Of a stretch of 21,993 nt of DNA, positions 1-8,066 are shown one piece after another. Position 1 is the stretch's first letter. The number at the start of each line of letters is the position of its first letter. The notes under the pieces were generated by a model, which was not told the DNA's origin, did not search any database, and worked only from the letters and a program-made list of their open reading frames with translations. Where the stretch lies: positions 1,030 to 23,022 of the forward strand of contig DDYO01000001.1 in the NCBI GenBank assembly GCA_002348045.1, read 5' to 3'. The translations under genes and the position numbers were made by a program. The stretch comes from Anaerolineales bacterium UBA2232. GTDB lineage: Bacteria; Chloroflexota; Anaerolineae; UBA2200.

Positions 1-1
1 G

Positions 2-355
2 GAGCTGTTGAACGAACTGCTCAGCAGAATCCCCGAGCGCAAATCGCCTTTGATCTTCAGTGCTGAAATGATCACCGCCGTGATCCTGAACTTGCACCTG
101 GTAAAGGTAGATCTGGCACAGAGCGCGCTTTGGGATCGCCTGGCAGCATTGGGGCTGCCAGGCGATGTGGGATTGAGCGCCCTGGCGGGTCTGACATTCG
201 GGCTGTCCTTGGTGGAACGCGCCAACCGCCGGTTTGTGAGCGTGCTGCTTTCGCATACAAGACGCTACCAGAACGTTCTCAGCGAATTGAGCGCATCGAA
301 GAAGAAACTGCTCGCTGACTTTGTGCAGGACATTGTGAAAGCGACGGGCACATAA
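2..355 (+). CDS. Hypothetical protein, probably 5'-truncated by the window edge
   Basis: I do not recognise this protein. The frame is open from the window edge, and a TTG at 8 is the first possible start codon. The GGAG at 1-4 sits only 3 nt from it, which is too close for a convincing ribosome-binding site, so the gene probably begins upstream. About 115 residues are visible. The middle has a hydrophobic, Ala/Gly/Leu-rich stretch around residues 50-67 that could be a membrane or amphipathic helix. The C-terminal third is Arg/Lys-rich and looks helical (ERANRRFVSVLLSHTRRY, then SASKKKLLADFVQDI). It ends in TAA at 353-355, inside a possible terminator. The next convincing gene on the same strand, a phasin-like coiled-coil protein, starts about 300 bp downstream. 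No function is assigned. Confidence 0.5.
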   Translation, partial: ELLNELLSRIPERKSPLIFSAEMITAVILNLHLVKVDLAQSALWDRLAALGLPGDVGLSALAGLTFGLSLVERANRRFVSVLLSHTRRYQNVLSELSASKKKLLADFVQDIVKATGT

Positions 356-367
356 GTCGCCCTTTTT
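341..367 (+). terminator. Possible Rho-independent terminator overlapping the first gene's stop codon
   Basis: GCGAC at 341-345 can pair with GTCGC at 356-360 across a 10-nt loop, followed by CC and a run of five T (363-367). An alternative is GGGC (346-349) with GCCC (359-362), directly followed by the same T run. The stem is short, so this is tentative. The T-tract after a GC stem at the end of a gene is the main support. Confidence 0.35.
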
Positions 368-660
368 GAGGCCATATTCTTTGGTTTTATTGGCATAATT
401 GGTCTTCTGGGGAGCGATCCTGCTGCTGTCCCCCACAGCAGGGCCTGAGGCTCAGGCAATGCCGCAGAGGTTGCACAATAAGCAAGAACGGAAGCAACAG
501 GGTAGGGACCCTGGTGACACTTGTTCTCAGTGGTGGAACCGGGAGTTTGAGCCAAGGTTGACGGTGAGTGAATCTGCATGGGGCGGGACTAGGGCCCAGT
601 GCGTATGTTGGACCTTGGCCAAAGACTGTCATAAGGTGACTAGGAAGGAAAAGGAGGCGT
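356..660. other. 305-bp gene-free region with three short hairpins
   Basis: I see no convincing coding sequence here. Three inverted repeats follow one another: CTGCTGT/ACAGCAG with a C5 loop (423-441), GCCTGAG/CTCAGGC around a single G (443-457), and CAGGGT/ACCCTG with loop AGGG (498-513). The rest is unremarkable until the AAGGAGG ribosome-binding site (651-657) of the next gene. It could be a 5' leader or a small structured RNA. It does not match the landmarks I know for SRP RNA, RNase P RNA or a tRNA. Confidence 0.4.
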
Positions 661-930
661 ATGAAGATGCGGAGACGGATCGAAGAGGGGTTGGTGATTA
701 GCTTGGGCCTCTTCGCATGGGGCAGGGATAGGGTGCGCTCTGTGGTGAAGAAATCGCCACAGCGCGTTGAATTGGTGAAGCGCGGCGAGCAGGAGCGCTC
801 CGAGTTGAAGAAGGCGATCGCGACCCAAACGAGCAAAGTGCTCTCGGAGATGGGGTTGGCCACACGCGCGGACATTGAAGACCTGAGTCACAAGATAGCC
901 GGCTTGGCTCCAAAAGCAAGAACTAGCTAG
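661..930 (+). CDS. Short phasin-like coiled-coil protein
   Basis: This 89-residue protein is mostly charged amphipathic helix. Residues 1-30 are basic with a short hydrophobic patch (LVISLGLFAW). Residues 30-65 are a Glu/Lys/Arg-rich helix (VELVKRGEQERSELKKAI). The end carries LSEMGLATRADIEDLSHKIAGL, and the shape LGLAT+xDIEDLxxKIxxL is typical of the short phasin-like/PhaF-related family, whose members coat polyhydroxyalkanoate granules or act as small helical scaffolds. Strong ribosome-binding site AAGGAGG at 651-657. ATG 661 is only 3 nt from it while ATG 667 is 9 nt away, so 667 may be the real start (87 aa). No PHA synthase is visible in the window, so a granule role is not supported by context. 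The family call rests on the C-terminal motif only. Confidence 0.65.
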   Translation: MKMRRRIEEGLVISLGLFAWGRDRVRSVVKKSPQRVELVKRGEQERSELKKAIATQTSKVLSEMGLATRADIEDLSHKIAGLAPKARTS

Positions 931-1304
931 AAGTCTATCCGAACAATCAGCAGCGGCAGTTCGTTGCGCAGAGTCCCGCGCGAGCGCGGGCACGCCGCGA
1001 GATGCCCGCACCCTATTGGGGATGCGAGCCCCTATCAAGCGGGGAGCAGCGCTCCGACGCGGCTGGATGGCCTACAAAGCGCTCCGGCGCAGATGCAGGT
1101 GTGGCTGGGCGTGTCCCTCCGTGAAGCGGCGAGACGCGAGGCGAGGAACCCGGCAGCCGTTGTTCAGAAGGTTGCCCTGAACTGTCGATTATCCATCGCC
1201 GACAAAAGTCGTAGGTTGCGTCTGCCGGTGCCCGGTGTGTGCAGCAGGCGCTGGAACCGAGCCTAGCCCATCTCGAAGATCTCAAACTCGAGGAGGAAAA
1301 GGCC
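931..1304. other. 374-bp GC-rich gap upstream of the DegV gene, with inverted repeats
   Basis: A frame stays open from the phasin-like stop to 1266, but its translation is Arg/Ala/Pro-rich with no recognisable domain or ribosome-binding site, so I do not call it a gene. The gap holds a strong hairpin, CCCGCG-CGAG-CGCGGG at 975-990, without a T-tract, and a pair of near-identical GCGCTCCGRCGC words around 1048-1095. It ends with the AGGAGG (1291-1296) of the DegV gene. It could be a transcribed leader. Confidence 0.4.
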
Positions 1305-2162
1305 ATGCCTGATCTGAGGCGCAAAGTGGCCGTAGTAACCGATAGCACCTCGTCTCTCACGCAGGCTATGGGGCAGGAGTACGGCATCCGTGTGGTGCCT
1401 ATCTATGTCACCTTCGGAACCCAAACCTATCGCGATGGGGTTGATCTGGACGCCGAATTGTTCTACCACCCGCTGTGGGCCAGCAAACGATTGCCTACCA
1501 CGTCCCAGCCGACAGTGGCGGATTTCGTGCAGGTATACGGGGCGCTCTCTGAGCAGGCCGAGGCCATCGTTTCTATCCACCTCTCGCACAAAATGAGCGC
1601 AACGCTCAATTCGGCATGGGCCGCCAGCAAGCAACTGCGGGAGGTACCTATCCACGTGATTGATTCCCGCTCGACCTCGATGGGCCTGGGCCTGATGGCC
1701 ATCGCCGCCGCTCGCGCCGCGGCCTCCGGCCAGGACGCAGCTGAGATCGTCCGGATTGTGGAGAGACTGATCCCAAAGATGAATGTCATCTTCACGGTGC
1801 AGACGCTGGAATACCTGCGCAAAGGCGGGCGAATCGGCGGGGCGACAGCATTGCTGGGCATCGCGCTGAGCATCAAACCGGTCCTGTATTTGAAGGATGG
1901 GCAGGTTGAGCCGTTGGAGAAGCCGCGCACCAGGAAGCGGGCGGTGGAGCGGGTGCTGGACCTGATGGCCGAACGGGTGGGGTCACGCGCGGCCGTGCAC
2001 GCGTCAGTGGTGCACTGCGCGGCGCCTGGCGATGTGCAGTTCCTGGCCGAGCAGGTGCGGTCGCATTTCCACTGTGTGGAATTGCTCACGGCCGAAGCCG
2101 GCCCGATCATCGGCACCCATGCCGGTCCGGGAACACTGGGGGTGGCGTTCTACACCGACTGA
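1305..2162 (+). CDS. DegV family fatty-acid-binding protein (FakB-like)
   Basis: This is a full-length DegV domain protein (285 aa; the family is usually about 280). DegV/FakB proteins bind a fatty acid and, in characterised cases, present it to the kinase FakA for phosphorylation. Diagnostic motifs in order: VVTDSTSSL (residues 10-18), TSQP (66-69), HLSHKMSAT (92-100) where the family usually has a SSGLSGT-like loop, VIDSRSTSMGLGL (118-130), EYLRKGGRIGG (169-179), IKPVL (190-194) and a C-terminal GPIIGTHAGPGTLGVAFY. The start is set at ATG 1305 because AGGAGG at 1291-1296 is 8 nt upstream. The same frame is open back to a GTG at 1239, but those 22 extra residues are outside the domain. No FakA homologue is in the window. 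The gene is followed directly by the remains of a HAD phosphatase gene. Confidence 0.93.
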   Translation: MPDLRRKVAVVTDSTSSLTQAMGQEYGIRVVPIYVTFGTQTYRDGVDLDAELFYHPLWASKRLPTTSQPTVADFVQVYGALSEQAEAIVSIHLSHKMSATLNSAWAASKQLREVPIHVIDSRSTSMGLGLMAIAAARAAASGQDAAEIVRIVERLIPKMNVIFTVQTLEYLRKGGRIGGATALLGIALSIKPVLYLKDGQVEPLEKPRTRKRAVERVLDLMAERVGSRAAVHASVVHCAAPGDVQFLAEQVRSHFHCVELLTAEAGPIIGTHAGPGTLGVAFYTD

Positions 2163-2466
2163 ACCTTGGACTGGGCGATCTTGGCAAACGTGCTGCAACA
2201 GTTGAGGAAACACCAGGCAGAAGGCCATCGGGTGATCTTTGTTTCGAGTACCCTTTGTCTCCCTGTGGGGCGATTGGCCGCGCGCTTGGGGTGAAGAGAC
2301 GGTAGGAGCGCGCTCAGCGCTGAAGGCAGATCGGTCGGTGCGCCGGGGCGAGCCAGATGCCGAAACACCAGGGACTGGACAGGTGTCCTGTCTGCAGGCT
2401 CCCGTGCGCGGCGGAGGCGGCCTCTCTTGGAGGATAGCTGATGAGCATCAGGTGTCGATTTCTTGA
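2163..2466 (+). pseudogene. Frameshifted remnant of a HAD-IB phosphatase gene
   Basis: After the degV stop codon the same frame reads VLQQLRKHQAEGHRVIFVSSTL and then LAARLG before a TGA at 2292-2294. This matches the intact phosphatase at 16792 (VLDRLREHQARGHRVIIVSGTL ... RVLG, its residues 99-132). One base shift later the frame beginning near 2293 continues the same protein: EETVG, KA-R, GTGQVSCLQA, against VETVG, KAGR, GPGKVLRLEA in the intact gene, and ends at a stop near 2466. The N-terminal half with the catalytic DxD is absent, and the position equivalent to the conserved motif III Lys (GPGK) reads Gln. It is therefore a truncated, frameshifted, non-functional copy. Its 3' end overlaps the start of the Cys-rich gene in another frame. 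Confidence 0.8.
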
Positions 2467-2722
2467 GCCCTCGCAGTATGGCCCAGCCTGTGCCGTTGGC
2501 GTCAATTTTCGTGCACTGGGAGAAGATTGCGCCCTGTGCCAGGCCTGCGCGGTACCCGCACTCGATGCCTCCGTTCGCTGCAAGCACCTGCAGGTCTATA
2601 CCATCCTGACCACAAGTGGGAAAGATCGGACCGTGAAGGTGCCGCTGGGTTGCGCATTCCACCGATCTGGTCTCGACGACTTGACCCAGTGCCAGGGTTG
2701 TCCCGCCTGTGAGGCAGTGTAG
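2441..2722 (+). CDS. Small ten-cysteine protein with duplicated C-x12-C-x2-C-x2-C module
   Basis: I do not recognise a named family. The 93-residue protein has ten cysteines (5, 17, 30, 33, 36, 47, 71, 84, 87, 90). C17/30/33/36 and C71/84/87/90 have identical spacing, C-x12-C-x2-C-x2-C, so the protein looks like two copies of one four-Cys metal site with C5 and C47 extra. It has no signal peptide or membrane helix and is likely cytoplasmic. Four-Cys sites of this sort can bind Zn or an iron-sulfur cluster, and the sequence does not say which. The start is supported by GGAGGA at 2429-2434, 6 nt upstream of ATG. About 200 bp downstream on the same strand is a radical SAM enzyme, a plausible but unproven partner. 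The classical ferredoxin CxxCxxCxxxCP is absent. Confidence 0.75.
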   Translation: MSIRCRFLEPSQYGPACAVGVNFRALGEDCALCQACAVPALDASVRCKHLQVYTILTTSGKDRTVKVPLGCAFHRSGLDDLTQCQGCPACEAV

Positions 2723-2920
2723 CACTGATGGATAGAATTCATCGCAGGGAGCGGCGCGATTGTTCCTTTTCCTGCTCGCTGTCCGTCGGGCATGCTGCCG
2801 TTGCGCGGGGCTAATTATCCAGCACATGAATGGCGAAATAGTCTGCGCTGGGCTTCAGATAACTGGACACACCAGACGCGCTTTGAATGGGATCAGAGCT
2901 AACTTGCGAGGAGGGTCGGC

Positions 2921-4402
2921 ATGGATATGCTGGGAATCGGAAGCAGGTTCTTGATGAGCCGTGCCGGGGGTGTGGTCTTGAGAGCTGGAGAGCGCTTGCT
3001 GTACAACGACACCGTGCGCGAGCCGATCTTACGCGTCATTAACAGGCAGTTGCAGGCGAATGTGGACAAGAACGATCAGTATCCCACAGCCTACCGTGAG
3101 ATTGCACGGCAACGGAAGCTGATGGGCCTGGCTATGGTCTACGCCCTGGAGAATGCTCTACGACAGGAGACCCTTTCTCCACCAGTACTTCATGCGCTGC
3201 TGGCCATCTTTGTGCGCACCCTGCTGCTCCCTTCGTCTGCCCCTTCCTCGGAGAAGCAGCCCGCCGTGGCGGCCTTCAAGGAAGAGCACGGCTGTGAACC
3301 GCCTTGGTTTGTCACGATTAGCCCTGGCCATGCCTGCAATTTGCGCTGTACAGGCTGCTATGCTAGCTCGGCTCCGGCCGCCGCCAGGCTGCCCTGGCCC
3401 GTTTTCGACCGCATTATCACCGAAGCCAAGGAACTGTGGAACAACCGTTTCATTGTTGTCTCTGGCGGCGAACCCCTGGCCTACCGCTCCGAAGGCAAAG
3501 ACCTTCTGGATGCAGTGGAAAAACACTCTGACTGCATGTTCCTTATGTACACCAACGGGACGCTGATTGATAAAGAGGTAGCTGCGCGCCTGGCCACACT
3601 GGGGAACCTGACGCCAGCGATATCGGTCGAGGGCATGCGCCAGCGCACGGATGAGCGCCGCGGCGCGGGCGTGTTCGACCGTATCCAGAGCGCGATGGCC
3701 AACCTGCGCGAGGTGGGAGTGCCCTTTGGCATTTCGGTCACCGCGACGCGCTTCAACTCTGAAGAGATTCTGTCCGACGAATTCCTGGACTTGTTTTTCG
3801 GCGAACAGGGGGCTTTGTACGGGTTCCTCTTCCACTACATGCCCATCGGCCGGAGTTTCACCCTTCAACTGATGCCTACTCCTGAACAGCGCATCGAGCT
3901 GTGGCGGCGATCGTGGGAAGTGATTGAAAAGCGACACATCGCACTGATCGATTTCTGGAACCATGGCCCGCTTGTCCAGGGGTGTATTTCGGCCGGCAGA
4001 GAAGGGGGGTACATCTACATTGACTGGAATGGCAAGGTGATGCCCTGCGTATTCGCGCCTTACTCCGTGGCCAACGTCCAGGACGTCTACGCGCAAGGGG
4101 GCACATTGAACGACCTCTGGAAGGCCCCCTTCTTCCAGGCCATACGCCAGTGGCAGAATGACTACGGCTTTGGCCATAGTGAGCCCCTGAAGGACGGGAA
4201 CTGGCTGCGCCCTTGCCCCATCCGTGACCATTACGGCATGTTCCGCGAGTTGATTGACCGCTATCAGCCCGAGCCCGAGGATGAGCCGGCACGGGAAGCC
4301 TTGGAAGACGAGGAGTATTACAAGGGTCTGGTCGCTTACGGGACAGATATCGGGGAGTTCAGCCAGGATATCTGGGAGAAGGAATATCTTGGCCGAGGGT
4401 AG
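2921..4402 (+). CDS. Radical SAM protein with SPASM-like C-terminal cysteines
   Basis: This 493-residue protein has an N-terminal helical region (1-125) unlike the core, then a radical SAM domain. It carries C139-x3-C143-x2-C146 in HACNLRCTGCYASS, which binds the [4Fe-4S] cluster that cleaves S-adenosylmethionine, followed by SGGEP (181-185), the SAM-binding motif. MYTNGT (209-214) and AISVEG (233-238) are the usual core strands. Further cysteines at 355 (QGCISAG), 376 (MPCVFAP) and 432 (RPCPIRD) follow the DWNGKVMPC pattern of SPASM/twitch domains, so an auxiliary cluster is likely. The C-terminus is acidic. Ribosome-binding site GAGGAGGG at 2908-2915, 5 nt before ATG. It lies upstream of uppS, suggesting a lipid or isoprenoid substrate, but nothing in the sequence identifies the substrate, and peptide modification is equally possible from the domain alone. 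Confidence 0.88.
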   Translation: MDMLGIGSRFLMSRAGGVVLRAGERLLYNDTVREPILRVINRQLQANVDKNDQYPTAYREIARQRKLMGLAMVYALENALRQETLSPPVLHALLAIFVRTLLLPSSAPSSEKQPAVAAFKEEHGCEPPWFVTISPGHACNLRCTGCYASSAPAAARLPWPVFDRIITEAKELWNNRFIVVSGGEPLAYRSEGKDLLDAVEKHSDCMFLMYTNGTLIDKEVAARLATLGNLTPAISVEGMRQRTDERRGAGVFDRIQSAMANLREVGVPFGISVTATRFNSEEILSDEFLDLFFGEQGALYGFLFHYMPIGRSFTLQLMPTPEQRIELWRRSWEVIEKRHIALIDFWNHGPLVQGCISAGREGGYIYIDWNGKVMPCVFAPYSVANVQDVYAQGGTLNDLWKAPFFQAIRQWQNDYGFGHSEPLKDGNWLRPCPIRDHYGMFRELIDRYQPEPEDEPAREALEDEEYYKGLVAYGTDIGEFSQDIWEKEYLGRG

Positions 4403-4548
4403 CCCCTGCGCCACAAATCACTGTCAATGTTGGGGTGACTCCCCGCATCACGCGGATGATCCTCGCGCTGGCGATTTGTGTGCTGGGAATGGTGAGCAGA
4501 GGGCACTAGGCTACCTGAACCCGCCCGATAAGGTATAGGGGATGCTCC

Positions 4549-5283
4549 ATGAACGAACACGATCAACCTGTCACCGGACACAGCCAGCCGCACGGTATTC
4601 CGCGCCACGTCGCGATCATCATGGATGGCAACGGACGCTGGGCCCAGCGGCGCGGTCTGCCGCGCGTCGCCGGGCACCAGGCTGGAGTGGAGACGGTGCG
4701 ACGAGTGGTGCGTCTCTGCCCAGAAATCGGAATTCGTGTGCTTACGCTGTACACTTTTTCCACTGAGAACTGGAGCCGTCCAGAAGCTGAAGTGGCCTTT
4801 CTGATGCGTGTACTGGAGGAGTACGCCCGGCGCGAGGCGGCTGAGTTGTGCCGCAACGGTGTGCGGCTGAACGTGATCGGCAGGCGCACAGGCCTGCCGC
4901 CACAGGTATTGGCTGCGCTGGATCAGGCGATGGAGGAGACCCGTGACGGCAACAGGCTCGTCCTCAACATGGCCCTCAACTATGGCGGCCGGGTTGAAAT
5001 CGTGGATGCCAGCCGCGCTGTAGTGGTGGCGTGCCAGCGTGGCGAACTGAATCCAGAGGCTCTGGACGAGGCTACTTTCGGTCGCTATCTGCACACTGCT
5101 GGCCTGCCAGATCCAGACTTGGTTGTCCGCACTGCCGGCGAAATGCGTCTGAGCACCTTCCTAATCTGGCAGGTAGTTGGGGCAGTTGTCTGGACTACTC
5201 CTGTCTGCTGGCCAGACTTTGACAAAGAGCACCTGCTGCAAGCGATCGAGGACTGTCAAGAGATAAGGATTAGAAAAGTATGA
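4549..5283 (+). CDS. uppS: Cis-prenyltransferase (undecaprenyl diphosphate synthase family), variant active site
   Basis: The family condenses farnesyl diphosphate with isopentenyl diphosphate units to make long cis-polyprenyl diphosphates, the lipid carriers of cell-wall synthesis. The 244-aa protein has the signature HVAIIMDGNGRWAQRRG (20-36, catalytic D26), FSTENWSRP (70-78), NYGGR (144-148), and R194/R200/S202 in VVRTAGEMRLS, the isopentenyl diphosphate site. The usual next block WQxAYAEL is WQVVGAV here: the Glu that coordinates Mg2+ in E. coli UppS (E213 there) aligns with Val213. The block keeps the normal length, so this is substitution and not a frameshift. Activity may be altered, or this may be a specialised paralogue. 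Start ATG 4549 has AGGGGA about 6 nt upstream. The stop overlaps the next start by 4 bp (ATGA), so the two genes are translationally coupled. Confidence 0.88.
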   Translation: MNEHDQPVTGHSQPHGIPRHVAIIMDGNGRWAQRRGLPRVAGHQAGVETVRRVVRLCPEIGIRVLTLYTFSTENWSRPEAEVAFLMRVLEEYARREAAELCRNGVRLNVIGRRTGLPPQVLAALDQAMEETRDGNRLVLNMALNYGGRVEIVDASRAVVVACQRGELNPEALDEATFGRYLHTAGLPDPDLVVRTAGEMRLSTFLIWQVVGAVVWTTPVCWPDFDKEHLLQAIEDCQEIRIRKV

Positions 5284-7850
5284 CCCGTCCTTGGCATACC
5301 CTGTCCACTCAAGAGGTGATTTCCCACTTTGGCGTAGATGGCACTTCTGGCTTGAGCAAAAAAGAGGCGCATGAGCGCTTAGCTCAATTGGGCCCCAATC
5401 GGCTACGCGAAGAGAAGCGGGAGCCTATCTGGGAGATCTTCCTTGAAGAAATCCGTGAGCCGATGATCTTACTGCTCCTGGTCACCGGTGTCTTGTATTC
5501 TCTGTGGGGGAAGCTCTCCGATGCGTTGGCCATCCTGGCCGTGATCCTGACCCTGGTAAGCGTGGAGGTTTGGAACGAGCGTCGTGCTGAAAACGCCATC
5601 GCCGCGCTGCACAAACTGGCTGAGCCGACAGCCTCCGCCCGCCGCGACGGGCAGGCCATTGAGATTCCTGCCGAAGCGGTTGTGCCTGGCGATGTGATTC
5701 TGCTCCGGGCGGGCCGCCGCGTCCCAGCTGATGCGCGTCTGCTGGAGGCTTACGGCCTGGCTGCAGACGAATCCTCGCTTACCGGCGAGTCGGTGCCGGT
5801 GGAGAAAGAAACCGACCTTACCTTGCCCGAAAACACCCCGCTGGCGGAGCGGCGCAACTTGGTCTTTGCCGACACGACGATCACACGTGGCCGGGGAGCC
5901 GCCATCGTGGTGGCGACCGGCATGGAGACCCAACTAGGACATGTGGCTGGCCTGGCTCGCGAAGTTAAGGAGCCGCGCACCCCCCTCCAGCGGGAAATGC
6001 GCGAACTGACCCGCTGGATGGTCTGGCTGGCGCTGGGGTTCAGCACGTTTGTGCCGCTCATGGGATGGCTGCTAGGAGGCCAGGCGCCGCAGCAGATGCT
6101 CTTGACCGGCCTCTCCCTGGCTTTCGCCACCATCCCTGAAGAACTGCCTATCATCATCACCATGGTACTGGCTCTGGGCGGTTACCGCCTCTCCCAGCAG
6201 CGGGCCATTGTCAAACGGCTGCGGGCAGTCGAAACGCTGGGCGCCGTCACCGTCATCGCCACGGACAAGACTGGCACGCTCACCGAAAACCGCGTGGAGG
6301 TGAGTCGGCTGTATCCCGAAGATCACCGCCGAAAGTTGCTGGAGATCGGCGTGCTGTGCAACGACGCGACCGAAAGCGGGGACACGTTTGTGGGCGACCC
6401 ACTGGAGACAGCACTGCTCCGCGCGGCGCAAGAAGCGGCGCTGAACGTGAGGGAGCTGCGGCGAGCCCACCCGCTGCGCGACGAGCACACCTTCGACAAT
6501 ACCCGCAAGCGAATGTCAACTATCTATGAACGGGATGGCCAGCTCTGGGTTGGGGTGAAGGGCGCGCCGGAGGCGGTGCTCGCGATTTCCAACTCCAGGT
6601 GGACAGATGGTGAGGTGCACTCACTGACCGAGGCCGACCAGGAGGCCATTCTTGCGATTGCCGCTCAGATGGCTGAAGAAGGGATGCGGGTGATCGCCTT
6701 TGCTGAGAAAACTGTCTCGGACGGTCGGCTTTCTCGGGACGAAGCGGAAGCTGACCTGACCTTCATCGGCCTGGCGGGGTTGGCTGACCCACTCCGGCCA
6801 GAAGTCAAAGAGGCGATTGCCGCCTGTCGCACAGCGGGAATCCGACCCATCATCATCACCGGCGACCATCCCCTGACGGCCAGCGCCATCGCCCGGCAGG
6901 TCGGACTGGGTGGAGACAAGAGTCTCCTCAACGGCACGGAACTGGATGTGCTATCAGACCAGGCTCTACGCGAGATCGTGGGCCAGGTCTCGCTATACGC
7001 CCGCACCACACCCGAGCACAAACTGCGCATCGTGCGGGCGCTGCGCGAGAGAGGTGAACGGGTGGCTGTCACTGGCGACGGCATCAATGACGCTCCCGCG
7101 CTGGCGGCTGCTGATATCGGCGTGGCCATGGGCGAGACCGGGACTGACGTGGCTCGCGCGGCAGCCGACATGGTTCTGGCGGACGACAACTTTACCACCA
7201 TCGTGCGCGCGGTCAAGGAAGGACGTGTCCTTTTCGCCAATCTCAAGAAGAGCGTCCGTTACTACCTGGCCTGCAAGGTAGCGCTGATTTCAGTGACGCT
7301 CTTGCCCGTGCTCTTGCGCGTGCCGGTGCCTTTCGCGCCCATCCAGATCATCTGGATGGAGCTTCTCATGGACCTTGCAGCTTCAGCCACATTTGTGGCG
7401 GAGCCGGCCGAATTCGACCTGATGCACCGCCCGCCGCGCGATCCGAAAACGCCTTTCATGGACCAGGAGATGGTGGGCAGCATCTTCGCTGCAGCGGTCG
7501 GGCTCTTCGCCGCCGTGTCCGCCGCCTATCTGGTCACCTGGTACAGCGGTGCGGGGCTGGACCGCGCCCAGACAGTGGCCTTTGTCACCTGGCTGCTGGG
7601 CCACGTCTTTCTGGCGCTAAACCTGCGTTCCGAGCGGCAGCCGCTCTTCCGCCTGGGTCTGTTCTCCAACCGACTGATGGCCGGCTGGGGCACCGCGACG
7701 GTCGCCCTCATCCTGTGCGCCACACTGGTGCCGGGGGTGCAGGCAGCCCTCAAGACGGTCTCCTTGAGCAATAGGGAGTGGTCTTTGGCAATTGCTGTGG
7801 TGCTGGTCGGCACCTTTTGGATGGAGGCGCGCAAGTGGCTTATGCGCTGA
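5280..7850 (+). CDS. P2-type cation-transporting ATPase
   Basis: This is a complete 856-residue P-type ATPase that moves cations across the membrane using ATP. Visible parts: N-terminal cation-ATPase domain (1-60), membrane helices around 61-95, actuator domain with LTGES (167-171), M3/M4 around 245-300 with PEELP (286-290), phosphorylation loop DKTGTLT (Asp329), nucleotide-binding KGAPE (427-431), hinge TGDGINDAP (598-606), and M5-M10 from about 660. The layout and N-terminus resemble Ca2+/SERCA-like P2A pumps. However, M4 reads PEELP instead of PEGLP, and M6 reads ELLMDLAAS where Ca2+ pumps have an NxxTD pattern, so the transported ion is uncertain. It overlaps uppS by 4 bp and is probably in the same operon. 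The upstream ribosome-binding site is weak, consistent with translational coupling. Confidence 0.92.
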   Translation: MTRPWHTLSTQEVISHFGVDGTSGLSKKEAHERLAQLGPNRLREEKREPIWEIFLEEIREPMILLLLVTGVLYSLWGKLSDALAILAVILTLVSVEVWNERRAENAIAALHKLAEPTASARRDGQAIEIPAEAVVPGDVILLRAGRRVPADARLLEAYGLAADESSLTGESVPVEKETDLTLPENTPLAERRNLVFADTTITRGRGAAIVVATGMETQLGHVAGLAREVKEPRTPLQREMRELTRWMVWLALGFSTFVPLMGWLLGGQAPQQMLLTGLSLAFATIPEELPIIITMVLALGGYRLSQQRAIVKRLRAVETLGAVTVIATDKTGTLTENRVEVSRLYPEDHRRKLLEIGVLCNDATESGDTFVGDPLETALLRAAQEAALNVRELRRAHPLRDEHTFDNTRKRMSTIYERDGQLWVGVKGAPEAVLAISNSRWTDGEVHSLTEADQEAILAIAAQMAEEGMRVIAFAEKTVSDGRLSRDEAEADLTFIGLAGLADPLRPEVKEAIAACRTAGIRPIIITGDHPLTASAIARQVGLGGDKSLLNGTELDVLSDQALREIVGQVSLYARTTPEHKLRIVRALRERGERVAVTGDGINDAPALAAADIGVAMGETGTDVARAAADMVLADDNFTTIVRAVKEGRVLFANLKKSVRYYLACKVALISVTLLPVLLRVPVPFAPIQIIWMELLMDLAASATFVAEPAEFDLMHRPPRDPKTPFMDQEMVGSIFAAAVGLFAAVSAAYLVTWYSGAGLDRAQTVAFVTWLLGHVFLALNLRSERQPLFRLGLFSNRLMAGWGTATVALILCATLVPGVQAALKTVSLSNREWSLAIAVVLVGTFWMEARKWLMR

Positions 7851-8066
7851 GCAGTACAACCGTGCGCTGAGGCAGAGCGAGTGCAGCAATAATGACCGGA
7901 GGCAGTCTCAGGCGGGCGTTACATACACGATTGGACCTTTTTGCCTTCGAGCATTGCGGCGACAGGCAAAGTGGTTCGTTCTCCTGAGAAAGTAGTCATG
8001 CGAGACATAGGTGTCTAGCCAGTCTGGCTCAGTTGTGACGATGACCGCCAGTGGGGTAGTGACCGT

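Noticed and set aside
356..660. SRP RNA or RNase P RNA in the hairpin-rich gap
   Set aside because: A GGAAGCA-like word is present, but the surrounding conserved loops and pairing of SRP RNA, and the conserved RNase P regions, are not.
1005..1040. Fluoride-type riboswitch suggested by GGGGATG near 1017
   Set aside because: The rest of the pseudoknot consensus is missing and the downstream gene is not a fluoride exporter.
964..1266. 100-codon open frame upstream of the DegV gene
   Set aside because: Arg/Ala-rich translation with no domain, no ribosome-binding site, and interrupted by strong hairpin sequence.
3158..4414. 418-codon open frame on the - strand
   Set aside because: It is an antisense shadow of the radical SAM gene. 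The + strand frame carries CxxxCxxC, GGEP and a strong ribosome-binding site; the - frame has no recognisable domain.
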